Assembly (NCBI RefSeq): GCF_964291045.1
Contig: NZ_OZ197277.1
Location: 1-64,000 of the forward strand
Length of the DNA: 64,000 nt
Direction of reading: 5' to 3'
Source of the DNA: PALSA-1444 sp964291045
Lineage (GTDB): Bacteria > Chlamydiota > Chlamydiia > Chlamydiales > Rhabdochlamydiaceae
Part shown: in pieces, positions 34,592 to 43,765 of the stretch
Layout: each line of letters opens with the position of its first letter
Position numbering within the stretch: the first letter of the stretch is position 1
Program-made: the position numbers and the translations under genes
Notes under the pieces: generated by a model
What the model saw: only the letters and a program-made list of their open reading frames with translations
Told to the model about the DNA's origin: nothing
The model's database searches: none

Positions 34592-35500
34592 ATGCAAGAG
34601 TGGAAAGAAAAGTTTTTAACCTATTTATATGCGATCAAGAATGCCTCCCCGCACACGATCCGCAATTACCAAATGGATCTTGAAGAATTTATCGCCTTTA
34701 CCCCGGATATCCCTCCTAGGGAAGTGACGCAGTGGAGTATTAGGCATTACTTAGCACATCTTCATAAAAAAACGCTTGCAAAACGGTCGGTACTCCGTAA
34801 ACTCTCATCCCTCAGGTCTTTTTTCCTGTTTCTTGTAAAAAATAAAGTCATTACAGTAACTCCTCTGGAAGAGATTGAGGGGCCTAAACGGGATAAAACA
34901 CTGCCTCATCCGTTATCAGAAGAAGAGTTTGAAAGGCTGTTATCGCAGCCAGATATTTACTCCCTATTAGGGTTAAGAGACCGGGTGATTTTGGAGCTCT
35001 TTTACAGTTCAGGACTTAGAATTAGTGAGCTTGCAGGGCTTAACCGTTTGGATATTGATAGTAAAAATTTAACATTAAGAATTCGGGGTAAAGGGAAAAA
35101 AGAGCGCCTCATTCCCATGACAGAAAGAGCCTCTCAATGGATTCAAAGGTACCTGAGCTCTCCTGATCGGTACATGGACGGAGAAAAGCATCAACAAGAG
35201 CGTGATAAGCAAGCTGTTTTCTTAAATAAATGGGGAGAAAGAATCTCTGTACGCTCGGTTGATAGGGGCTTTAAAGACTACCTTTTGCAATCAGGGCTTG
35301 CTGCAAAAGCCACTCCTCATACGATACGGCACACGATTGCAACTCACTGGCTAGAAAAAGGGATGGATCTTAAAACCATTCAAACGCTTTTAGGGCATAG
35401 CTCTCTTGCAACGACAACGATTTATACCCATGTATCAAAGCGGATTAAAAAGGAAGTGTATGATAAAGCGCATCCGCTAGCAAAACAAGAAGAGAGTTAA
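34592..35500 (+). CDS. xerC: Tyrosine recombinase XerC
   Basis: 302 residues. The N-terminal SAM-like DNA-binding domain (SPHTIRNYQMDLEEF, residues 17-31) is followed by the catalytic domain with the complete set: Arg in SSGLRISELAGL, Lys in RGKGKKERLIPM, HTIRH, LGHSS and the nucleophile in TTIYTHV. With XerD it resolves chromosome dimers at dif during division. The frame is open further upstream to 34523, overlapping the ABC-F start. The ATG at 34592 fits the family N-terminus and has AAGAGCGAG nearby; ATG 34565 is the alternative. Only 31 bases separate this start from the divergent ABC-F start, so their promoters must overlap or lie within the genes. Confidence 0.94.
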   Translation: MQEWKEKFLTYLYAIKNASPHTIRNYQMDLEEFIAFTPDIPPREVTQWSIRHYLAHLHKKTLAKRSVLRKLSSLRSFFLFLVKNKVITVTPLEEIEGPKRDKTLPHPLSEEEFERLLSQPDIYSLLGLRDRVILELFYSSGLRISELAGLNRLDIDSKNLTLRIRGKGKKERLIPMTERASQWIQRYLSSPDRYMDGEKHQQERDKQAVFLNKWGERISVRSVDRGFKDYLLQSGLAAKATPHTIRHTIATHWLEKGMDLKTIQTLLGHSSLATTTIYTHVSKRIKKEVYDKAHPLAKQEES

Positions 35501-35578
35501 ATAGATTAGAGAGTTTTCTTCAACTTACCTACAACTCTTTAAAGGATTTACAAGAGTTGCAAGGATGAAGAGTAGTGT

Positions 35579-38500
35579 TTATTCAGTGAGTCCTGATAGG
35601 AAAAAAGCCCCCCACTGACGAGGAAAGTCTCTAATTTTTGATTTTCCCGGGGAGGCTTCTATGTCCATTACCATCAAGATGGCTTGCTGCAGTGCCCGAG
35701 CTTTATCGAGTTTAGAAGTGCCGATTCCAAATAAATGCTTGTAAAAAATTTCCACTATTTTCACTGTAACCTCTGAATCAGGAAGCGGCCAGTAGCTGGC
35801 AATTGTTGATCTTGCTCCAGCTCCTAAAAATGACCAAATAGGACCAATACTTCCCTCCTGTTTAAGGTTCCCTCTTCCTAAGTGACAGGCGCTCATAAAG
35901 ACAAGGTCTGCTTTAAGTGTCATTGAGGCAACTTCTTCGGCATGAAGTTGATGAGGTGTGTTTTGATCAACAAAAGCTAATTTGAAGAATCCTTCAAAAA
36001 TAGAATCAGGACTATTCGTAGGTTTTTCTCCTGCTATTCCGTGGCAGGCAATATGGATTAATCTAGCATCAGGAGCACGTTCTACAATTTTACTTACAGT
36101 TGCTTCTGTACCTATCATAGGTGCAAGGGGGCGGATTAAGGTTTGTTCTTTTAAAAGAGCACTGAGTTGCTTAATTTCTTCCTCAGCTTTTGGCAGTGAA
36201 GATACTTGATCATCTGGATGGGTTAGAGGATTGGCGACTAAAAGAGATTGATCAGGAAATTCTTTAGGATATTGATTAAGAAGAGAGAGAACTTGAATGG
36301 AAGGTGAAATTGAAATGGGATAGTGCTCAATTAAATGAGTTTTGTCTTTTTTATTATAAAAAGCTCCAAAGGGAAGATGAGCCAAAAATCCATCAGGAAT
36401 AAAGGTGAGGGTATCACCAAACGTTTTAGGAGGAAGATATTCTTTTATAGGCGTAATAAAAATGTCGTACCATGCAGAAAGCCTTTCATTAAAGAACTGA
36501 CTGGGTTGTTTTTGATTTTTTTGCGGACGTTGTATTTTAGCTTGATAGGGGAATTTTTTAAAAATGTTACTTTTCTTTAAAAATTCCTCATTAGGAAGAA
36601 TAATGCCAAATTTGCAAGGTTCACCGGGAGCTGAATTTATGAGGTTAATGGATTGAAGCTTCTCTTCATGGGAAGAAACAACCCAAATTGTAAGTTTAAT
36701 ATTATCAGGGTTAGAATTCAAAAGAGAATATACGATAAAAGTGGTTTTCAGTGTTTGTGCAAGCGCTCGCATCTGTGGATAGGTTAAGGGCTGATTTTTT
36801 TCTAAAGATAACTTTTGAGAAATAAGAGAGGAAAGTGCACGACTTCGCCTTGCATCTGAAATTTCTAACGCTTCGATATCTCTTGCCTTATGGATAAGTA
36901 GGTCCTCTAGATTTAAGTAAGATCTTGACCAATCCTCAAAAAGAGAAACTTGCCATTGAGATTTTTTTGTACTACGCTCAAGAGAGGAAAAAATTTCAAT
37001 TGCTTGTCGGTAATTGGTTTCAGCTTGAAAGGTGTCGCTTAAGCGTTGGTAGGTAATCCCTAAATTGTGATGAACTAGCCCCAGAGACATAGGATCTTGA
37101 ACATTTTTAGCAATTGTTAAATAATTTTTAGTGTTCTCTAGCTGTTTATCCAAATAATTCAAAGCCCCGTACAGATTTCCTAAATTAACTCGTATTTTTC
37201 CTTCAACTAACCTATCTTTAAGATCCTTTGAAATTTCTAAAGCCGCCTCATATTGAGTTAACGCTTTTTGATAGTGATCTTCAGCGGTAGTATTAAAGGG
37301 TAGATTTTGTTCTTTAAGCTCTTGAGAAGAAAGTTGCTGATTTTTAGTTGTTGTTTTTAATGTCTTATTATTATTTTCTAACAGTTGCTGAATCTTCCGA
37401 CCTAAGTTTTGATGTATAATCCCTAAGCTATTACGAGCGTACATTTCCCCTTGTCGATCATTACAAGCCTGAGCTTTTTCTAAAGCTTGCTGATTATAAG
37501 TTAAGGCCTTTGCAGAATCTCCTTGGGCCTGATATATAGTCCCCATATCATGAAAAAAAGTTCCTTCGTATTGTTTTTTTTGCTGAGGAGTTTGATGCAT
37601 ATCGAAAGCTTTTACAAAATATTTCGATGCTGTTTGATACTCACCTAAAGCATAATGTAAATGTCCTAAATTACCATAAATTGTGCTTTCTAGTTTTCTA
37701 TTGTTAAGCTCTTGGGCAATCATTAGAGATTTGTTTTGATATTTTATAGCTTCATAAAACTCGTATGAATTTTTATAAATGATCGCTAAATTATGATAAA
37801 TGAATCCTTCTCTAAAGCGATCTCCTAACTGTTTAGCTAGAGATAAAGCTTTTTCTTGTGACTCTAATCCACGCTGATCATGGAGGGGAATATAGGCAGC
37901 TCCCAAATTCATATAAGCGCTTAATTGCATTTTAAGATCTTGAGTATCCTGAGCCATTTTTAGATATTTTTCATAGTAATGAAGAGATGTGTTATAATTC
38001 CCCACATCAAAATAAGCAAGGGCTAGATTATCGTAGGCGGTGGCTTCTTCGCTTAAATTTTGAAGTTGTTTAGAAATGTTGAGATGCCTGTGATAAAACT
38101 CAATTGCATGAGGGTACTTATTTAAAGCTTGATAGGCCTTGCCTTGGTAAAGATAAGCTTTACCTTCTTGAGCGAGGTTTCCTAATCTTATAGCCATCAT
38201 AGCATGTTTTTCATGAAATTCGATTGCTTGATCGTATTTTTCTAGAGCATGATAATTCTTCCCTAGATTACTGTAAGCTTTTCCTTCCCCTACGTAATTG
38301 TTAAGTTCCTGAGCAATGATTAAAGCTTGGTGATAAGAGTTGATCGCTTCCTCATGATTTTCTGAATCTTGATAGACCTTTCCCAAATGACGATAAGCGA
38401 GTCCTTCAGTAGCACGATCTCTATTTTCTTTAGCATATATTAAGCTATCTTGATAATACTTGATCAATTCAGGGTATTTACCTAAAGATCTATATAAATT

Positions 38501-40744
38501 ATTTAAACTAAGCTGAGCCTTTATTCGCATTTGATTATCTGAAATGTCTTTGGCAATCTTTAAGCAGCTTTCATAGCAGTCTAAGGCAGTATTATGCTGC
38601 TTTAAATCTATGTAAAGTTTCCCTAGGCGGCCATAAGTCTTGCCTACAAGGGAATGATCCTTATACTCTATCGCAATATTAAGGCATTTTTTATAACATT
38701 CGATTGCTTGAGTGTGCTTTTTTAACCTCATATAAAGATCTCCCAAATACGCATGGGCACGTCCTTGAGAACAACGGTCTCCTCTCTTTTGAGCAAGAAG
38801 TAAATATTGTTTCAAACCGTCTTCTGTTTGAGAAAGTTCATCTAAAGGCTGATGTAGACCTTCCAACTTGCTTAACGCCATCTTTTCTAATGTCTTATTT
38901 TGAATAGTGTGACTAAGAGCTAAGCATCGATTGTAGCAGATAGCAGCTTGTTTGGGATTGTGCAAAGCTTGATAGGTTTTTCCTAAATTGAAATAAGCGG
39001 CTCCTTCTATTGAGTATTCTTGAATATCTTGAGCTAATTTTAGACAGATTTCATAGTGCATGAGGGCTTGATCAAACTCTTTTAAGTCAAAATAAGCACT
39101 TCCTAGGTTACCTGAACCCATGATTTTAGCACTTTGATCTCCTATATCTTCGGCAATATCTAACTGCTTTAAGTGATGAGTGATAGCTTGCTCCTGATCT
39201 CCTAGTTCATCATAAACACTTCCTAAAACACCATAGGCAATTCCTTCTTCTTTGCGATCTTTCGCTCCTCGGGCCTTCATTAATTTCTCTTCATGATATT
39301 GAATTGCAGAGTGTGAAGTTATTAAAACCTGAGTGGCTTGAGAAATCATAGTTTGAGAAAAGGGCTGTTCATGAAGCAAAGAATCATGAGATTGCATTAT
39401 AGAGTGCGAAGCTATTAAAATGTGGATGGCTTGAGAGATAATATTTTGAGAAAAAGGTTGCTCATGAAGCAAAGAATCAGGCTGAGCGGGAATTTGAGTT
39501 ACGGACTCTAGGTTGAGTAGTTGCTTAAACAGGGGGCTCCTCAAGAGTAAGATTGCATGATTAAGGTAGAGCTCCAATTTTTCTTGATGAGTTTTTTTAT
39601 TTTGTTTGAGCTGATGGATTTGCTGTTGAATGCCTTTCCATGTGATCAAATAGCTCTTTTGTTGTTTCTCAGAAGAAAATTTTTGAAGAAAATCTTTTTG
39701 CAGAGAGGTTTGCATTTGATAACATCTTAGATGAGGAAAAGAAGAAATATTTTTTAATAATTGGAGATCAACCATCAGATCTAAAGCTTCAAGAAGCATG
39801 ATTAGAGGGAGATTAGAGTATGAGAAGTGGAATAAATTTTTGAGCAATTCTTCAGGAATCACTTCTTCTCCTAAGACACAGATCCACTGTGTGAGATTTT
39901 CAATTAAGAATGAACTATCGATAAGGTCTAAAGGAAGACGTTGAGATAAATGTAAACCTAGTTGAGGTTCAATTAAAGGATTGATTAAAGACATAAGCTC
40001 AATTTTTTGAAGTGAAGTGAGCGCTTTTTGAAAAGATTCATGCTTTAAAAGAGAAAGTATGTAGGTGATATAGGATTTAATTTTTCTTTGATGCACGTTT
40101 TCATGTTGCTTTAGATGATTCAGCTGTAAGAAGATGCCTTTCCATATTATTTCGCAGATTTTTTTTTGTTCTTCATCACATAAATCTCTTATAAAATATT
40201 CTTGATGAGAAGGGTTGATTCGGTAGCATTTAAGACCTAATAACCAAGTTTGATCACAGATTAAAAGGGAGCTTTCAATAAAAGAGTCCAAAGCTTCAGC
40301 AAGATGAGCAAGAGATTCATGAGGATAGGTATCTTGAAAGAGGGTTTTGAGGATTTCTTCAGGAATCACCTCTTTTCTTAAAACTTCTACCCACTGAGTA
40401 AGATGATCATGGAATTGAGGAAGATTATTTTTTTGATCAGGACTTAAGGGAGAATAAATCCTTTGCATCTGAAGGGCCTCTGCTTTTGAAATTAATTTAA
40501 AAGTAGAGCCCTCTTTTAAAAGATAAGGTTTTATTTGAATATCTTGACCGAGGTTATCAAGGTCACCAGCATAGATTCTTCCTTGCTGAATTTGTTGTTG
40601 TAAAGCTTCATAAAATTTACAGAGGTCTGCTGAAATATGAGATGGGAAAGAGTAGAGCCGAATTTTTTGAGACAAGCTTTGAGAAGAAAGGGAAGCTATT
40701 TTCGTTAATCCTGCTTCCGTTAAAGTACGGTTAGAGATGACCAT
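35579..40744 (-). CDS. Giant TPR-CHAT caspase-like protease, copy C
   Basis: 1721 residues. It starts with the shared N-terminal module (residues 1-95: LTEAGLTKI, KIRLYSF, KPYLLKEG). Next come two related segments of about 180 residues (about 105-285 and 285-430), each with LTQW..(E)VIPEE(I/L)LK.LF and LLEALD/LAEALD, resembling the winged-helix domains that follow NTPases in STAND proteins, although no P-loop is present. A 31-residue tandem repeat (DSLLHEQPFSQ..) follows at about 423-484. Then come about 18 TPR units of 40 residues, one interrupted by an Asn/Thr/Gln-rich insert of about 40 residues, a degenerate last unit, and the CHAT domain with His about 1568 (HIACHG) and Cys about 1620 (MSACHLGRG). 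AGGAGAT lies before the ATG at 40744. It converges on xerC, 78 bases between stops. Substrate unknown. Confidence 0.88.
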   Translation of the reverse strand: MVISNRTLTEAGLTKIASLSSQSLSQKIRLYSFPSHISADLCKFYEALQQQIQQGRIYAGDLDNLGQDIQIKPYLLKEGSTFKLISKAEALQMQRIYSPLSPDQKNNLPQFHDHLTQWVEVLRKEVIPEEILKTLFQDTYPHESLAHLAEALDSFIESSLLICDQTWLLGLKCYRINPSHQEYFIRDLCDEEQKKICEIIWKGIFLQLNHLKQHENVHQRKIKSYITYILSLLKHESFQKALTSLQKIELMSLINPLIEPQLGLHLSQRLPLDLIDSSFLIENLTQWICVLGEEVIPEELLKNLFHFSYSNLPLIMLLEALDLMVDLQLLKNISSFPHLRCYQMQTSLQKDFLQKFSSEKQQKSYLITWKGIQQQIHQLKQNKKTHQEKLELYLNHAILLLRSPLFKQLLNLESVTQIPAQPDSLLHEQPFSQNIISQAIHILIASHSIMQSHDSLLHEQPFSQTMISQATQVLITSHSAIQYHEEKLMKARGAKDRKEEGIAYGVLGSVYDELGDQEQAITHHLKQLDIAEDIGDQSAKIMGSGNLGSAYFDLKEFDQALMHYEICLKLAQDIQEYSIEGAAYFNLGKTYQALHNPKQAAICYNRCLALSHTIQNKTLEKMALSKLEGLHQPLDELSQTEDGLKQYLLLAQKRGDRCSQGRAHAYLGDLYMRLKKHTQAIECYKKCLNIAIEYKDHSLVGKTYGRLGKLYIDLKQHNTALDCYESCLKIAKDISDNQMRIKAQLSLNNLYRSLGKYPELIKYYQDSLIYAKENRDRATEGLAYRHLGKVYQDSENHEEAINSYHQALIIAQELNNYVGEGKAYSNLGKNYHALEKYDQAIEFHEKHAMMAIRLGNLAQEGKAYLYQGKAYQALNKYPHAIEFYHRHLNISKQLQNLSEEATAYDNLALAYFDVGNYNTSLHYYEKYLKMAQDTQDLKMQLSAYMNLGAAYIPLHDQRGLESQEKALSLAKQLGDRFREGFIYHNLAIIYKNSYEFYEAIKYQNKSLMIAQELNNRKLESTIYGNLGHLHYALGEYQTASKYFVKAFDMHQTPQQKKQYEGTFFHDMGTIYQAQGDSAKALTYNQQALEKAQACNDRQGEMYARNSLGIIHQNLGRKIQQLLENNNKTLKTTTKNQQLSSQELKEQNLPFNTTAEDHYQKALTQYEAALEISKDLKDRLVEGKIRVNLGNLYGALNYLDKQLENTKNYLTIAKNVQDPMSLGLVHHNLGITYQRLSDTFQAETNYRQAIEIFSSLERSTKKSQWQVSLFEDWSRSYLNLEDLLIHKARDIEALEISDARRSRALSSLISQKLSLEKNQPLTYPQMRALAQTLKTTFIVYSLLNSNPDNIKLTIWVVSSHEEKLQSINLINSAPGEPCKFGIILPNEEFLKKSNIFKKFPYQAKIQRPQKNQKQPSQFFNERLSAWYDIFITPIKEYLPPKTFGDTLTFIPDGFLAHLPFGAFYNKKDKTHLIEHYPISISPSIQVLSLLNQYPKEFPDQSLLVANPLTHPDDQVSSLPKAEEEIKQLSALLKEQTLIRPLAPMIGTEATVSKIVERAPDARLIHIACHGIAGEKPTNSPDSIFEGFFKLAFVDQNTPHQLHAEEVASMTLKADLVFMSACHLGRGNLKQEGSIGPIWSFLGAGARSTIASYWPLPDSEVTVKIVEIFYKHLFGIGTSKLDKARALQQAILMVMDIEASPGKSKIRDFPRQWGAFFLSGLTE
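39293..39478 (-). repeat. Two tandem 93-bp repeats inside TPR-CHAT copy C
   Basis: Units 39386-39478 and 39293-39385 encode two 31-residue copies starting DSLLHEQPFSQ and ending in SHS..Q.H. The DNA stretch CATGAAGCAAAGAATCA recurs at a spacing of 93 bases. It sits between the winged-helix-like part and the TPR array. Confidence 0.8.
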
Positions 40745-40917
40745 ATTGAATCTCCTATGATGGCTTAATCATGTAAGATTATTCAATTGATCTATTTTAT
40801 CAATAATTTTTATGTGAAAAGGATATTTTTTTGTGAATAGATATTTATTTTTTAAGCGAAAGAAGAGACAAATACATCCCTAAAAATCACGAAGAAGAAA
40901 AGAGATGTGAAAAAAAA

Positions 40918-41266
40918 GAGGGGGAAGCGATAAGCCGGATTCTGTCTTGGGCAATCATTCCTCTAGGGGCTTTGTCGCCAAAGCCCTCAAGCGATTTGTA
41001 AGCTTTTATGTGCGGAGAACACAAGAGTCTAAAAGCTTAATTTCTTGCTTCAGATAGGGTTTATCGCACCGGATTTTTCAATCCGTGTGAAAGGCTCTTA
41101 AAGCCTTTATTTTCAGCCTGTCAGTAGTTAAAGTCCCTACTGCGGAATGTTTTCTGTGATACTTTCCGTAGCCTTACGGCCCCCAGTCTTTCACTGGTAT
41201 CTTCTCCTATGAAGTCCAGACTTTCCTCCAGTAGATTTCTCTACCAGCGATTGCCTACTTTCCCCT
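40918..41266 (-). ncRNA. rnpB: RNase P RNA (bacterial type A)
   Basis: Read on the minus strand, the RNA begins GAGGGGAAAGTAGGCAATCG, with GAGGAAAGTCTGGACTTC (conserved region CRI) shortly after. It contains the P4-side sequence near the 3' end as AGACAGAATCCGGCTTATCG and closes with CTTCCCCCTC, which pairs with the 5' end to form P1. GGGGGCCGTAAGGCTACGG and TGCGATAAACCC are further expected elements. The length is about 349 bases. RNase P RNA is the catalytic subunit that trims the 5' ends of tRNA precursors. It begins only about 10 bases after the stop codon of the upstream gene on the same strand. A run of eight T follows the P1 stem on the transcribed strand. Confidence 0.95.
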
Positions 41267-41276
41267 CAAAGTGCTT

Positions 41277-42035
41277 CTAGTTAAGACGCTTGCGTCTTCG
41301 TTTTGCAGTAGACCCTTCGTGTGTTTCTTCTTCAGATTTGAAGTAGTGAATACGTGAGCAGTGTTCACAAAACACAAGGTTATTGCCTTTACGCACCACA
41401 TTTTCATGTTGAGCAGTGAGCGCAATATGGCACCCGCTACAGGTTCTATTTTCTAAAGGCACAACAACGCGGTCTTTTTTATTGGTAAAGAGCCTTTGAT
41501 AGATTTTTAACACTTCAACATCTGCTGTTTTGGCTAAATCGTCACGCTCGGCTTTAAGATCGCGCCCTTCTTGATTAATCAATTGAATGGTTTCTTTAAT
41601 CTCTTTTTCAAGAGCTAAGCTATTTTCTTCTGAAGCTAAGAGCCCTTCTTTAATTTTGCCAAGGATCTCTTCTTCACTCACTTTTTTATCTACAAGATCT
41701 GAAACTTTAAGCTCTGTTGAGGCACGCTCTTTTTCTAAAGCAGCCATCTCTTGCGTTACAGAGTTAAACTCTTCAACTTTTTTAACCGTTCCTTGATGAG
41801 CTTCAAGTTTTTTAATTTTATCAACAATTTCTTGAATTTTTTGCTCAAGCATTAAAATTTCTTGAGAGAGCTGAGCAATCTCTTTTTCTTTTTCCACAAC
41901 TTGTTGGTGAAGGTCTTGGCGAAGAGCTTCGATTTGCTCGATTTCTTGGAGCCTTTCTTTTTTAACTCGAATCAGACGTAGCATCTTCATATCGAGTTCT
42001 TGGATGTCTAAAATCGTCTTTAGAGCTTCTTTCAT
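41277..42035 (-). CDS. Coiled-coil protein with C-terminal C4 zinc ribbon (CT398/CdsZ-like)
   Basis: 252 residues: a long antiparallel coiled coil (about residues 8-190, rich in Glu/Lys/Gln heptads) and a zinc ribbon with Cys199, Cys202, Cys223 and Cys226 (CSGC and CEHC), then a basic tail RRRKRLN. This matches the zf-RING_7/CT398 family. From memory, C. trachomatis CT398 (CdsZ) has this hairpin-plus-ribbon structure and binds sigma-54 and type III secretion components. The function here is transferred by similarity. The gene ends 10 bases upstream of rnpB. The promoter of rnpB must therefore lie within this coding sequence, or the RNA must be cut from a shared transcript. Confidence 0.88.
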   Translation of the reverse strand: MKEALKTILDIQELDMKMLRLIRVKKERLQEIEQIEALRQDLHQQVVEKEKEIAQLSQEILMLEQKIQEIVDKIKKLEAHQGTVKKVEEFNSVTQEMAALEKERASTELKVSDLVDKKVSEEEILGKIKEGLLASEENSLALEKEIKETIQLINQEGRDLKAERDDLAKTADVEVLKIYQRLFTNKKDRVVVPLENRTCSGCHIALTAQHENVVRKGNNLVFCEHCSRIHYFKSEEETHEGSTAKRRRKRLN

Positions 42036-42239
42036 CGCTTAAGTATCCTTATCTTTTCAATCTATTAGATTATAGCCAGATTTTGTTTCTCCTCAAGTAG
42101 AAATTCATAGAAGGGGGTATCTTTAAAATGAAAAGGGGGGTATAGCAGATATAAAGTCGCATAAAATAGCCCTTTTCTGTCAGAATCAACCTAACCTATT
42201 CAAGCGATTTGCTTGCAAAATCTTGTAAAAAGAGGTTTT

Positions 42240-43724
42240 ATGACACCTTACCTTCAAAACTATTTCTCCAAAGTCCCTGAGTCCAAGAGGACATCAGAGG
42301 GCATTTCGTATGCAGCAGCCCTCGACACCATTCAAAAAACCTCGCCTGAAATTGCACAGCTGATTGTTCAAGAGCTAAAAGATCAAAGATCGCATCTTAA
42401 ACTGATCGCCTCTGAAAACTTTTGTTCTCTTCCTGTTCAAATGGCCATGGGCAATCTTTTAACCGATAAATATGCCGAAGGGTTTCCTTTTCATAGGTTT
42501 TATGCAGGGTGTGATAATGTCGATTCGATTGAACAGATTGCAACCGATGAACTGAAAAAACTCTTTGGATGTGATCACGCCTATGTTCAGCCCCATTCAG
42601 GAGCAGATGCCAATCTTGTCGCTTTTTGGTCTATCCTTGTGCACCGTATTCAAACTCCTGAAATTGCAAGACTGGGGAAAAAAACAGTAGATGAAATGAC
42701 CCCTGATGAGTATGAAAAGATGCGGCAGATCATGATGAGTCAAAAGGTGATGGGGATGTCGTTAAGATCAGGTGGACACCTAACCCACGGATTTCGGCAC
42801 AATCTCTCTTCAAAAATGATGCAGTCTGTTTCTTACGATGTAGATCCTGTAACTGGCCTCATCGATTATAAAGCGCTTCAAAAGCTTGTGAAAGAGGAAA
42901 AGCCAGCGATTTTAATTGGAGGGTATTCTGCCTATCCAAGACTCATTGACTTTGCGATTTTAAGAGAAATTGCAGATTCTGTAGGATCAACTCTCATGGT
43001 CGATATGGCTCATTTTGCAGGGCTTGTTGCAGGTCATGTGTGCACAGGAAACTACAACCCCATCCCTTTTGCCCATGTGGTGACATCAACAACGCATAAA
43101 ACGCTTAGAGGTCCAAGAGGCGGTTTGATCTTGTGTCAAAAAACCTATAAAGAAGTGATTGATAAAGGATGCCCTCTTGTTTTAGGAGGCCCTCTTCCTC
43201 ATGTGATGGCAGCGAAAGCGCTTGCTTTCAAAGAGGCAAGTACTCCTGAATTTTCTCTCTATGCCAATCAAATTGTGAAGAATGCTAAAACCCTTGCCGA
43301 AGAGCTACTTAAAGAAAATATTACCGTAACAACGGGGGGAACCGATAATCACCTCCTCATTTTTGATGTGAAAAAAAGCTTTGGGCTGACAGGGAGACAA
43401 GCAGAGACCGCTTTAAGAGAGGGGCATGTGACCGTGAATAGGAACATGGTTCCCTTTGATGAAGCGGGGCCGTGGTACACTTCAGGGATCCGGATAGGGC
43501 CAGCTGCAATGACAACCCTTGGCATGAAAGAGCCTGAAATGAAGCAAATCGCTTCATGGATCGTGAAGATTTTAAAGCATGCCACCCCTGATAGGGATCC
43601 AAAAACAGGCTCTATGAGTCTTGCAAAAGTGACTGTGATGCCGCATGTGCTTCACACGGTTCAAAAAGAAATGCAGGAACTTTTAAAAAGTTTTCCTCTC
43701 TATCCTGAAGTGATCGTTGATTGA
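42240..43724 (+). CDS. glyA: Serine hydroxymethyltransferase (long chlamydial form)
   Basis: 494 residues. It interconverts serine and glycine with tetrahydrofolate and PLP. The PLP lysine is Lys287 in STTHKTLRGPRGG; the N-terminal LKLIASENF and YAEG(F)P substrate motifs are present. The enzyme is about 75 residues longer than the usual 417, owing to an insertion around residues 135-185 (PEIARLGKKTVDEMTPDEYE). This insertion is what I recall of chlamydial GlyA, which has also been reported to racemise alanine. The frame is open upstream to a TTG at 42213, but ATG 42240 with AAGAGG before it is the likely start. First of a glyA-clpP-dapF-ald run. Confidence 0.95.
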   Translation: MTPYLQNYFSKVPESKRTSEGISYAAALDTIQKTSPEIAQLIVQELKDQRSHLKLIASENFCSLPVQMAMGNLLTDKYAEGFPFHRFYAGCDNVDSIEQIATDELKKLFGCDHAYVQPHSGADANLVAFWSILVHRIQTPEIARLGKKTVDEMTPDEYEKMRQIMMSQKVMGMSLRSGGHLTHGFRHNLSSKMMQSVSYDVDPVTGLIDYKALQKLVKEEKPAILIGGYSAYPRLIDFAILREIADSVGSTLMVDMAHFAGLVAGHVCTGNYNPIPFAHVVTSTTHKTLRGPRGGLILCQKTYKEVIDKGCPLVLGGPLPHVMAAKALAFKEASTPEFSLYANQIVKNAKTLAEELLKENITVTTGGTDNHLLIFDVKKSFGLTGRQAETALREGHVTVNRNMVPFDEAGPWYTSGIRIGPAAMTTLGMKEPEMKQIASWIVKILKHATPDRDPKTGSMSLAKVTVMPHVLHTVQKEMQELLKSFPLYPEVIVD

Positions 43725-43765
43725 AAATTTAATCCACTTGATAATAAGAAAAAAAACGAGGCGAT

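Noticed and set aside
42213..42239. GlyA start at TTG 42213
   Set aside because: ATG 42240 has a ribosome-binding site and fits the family N-terminus.
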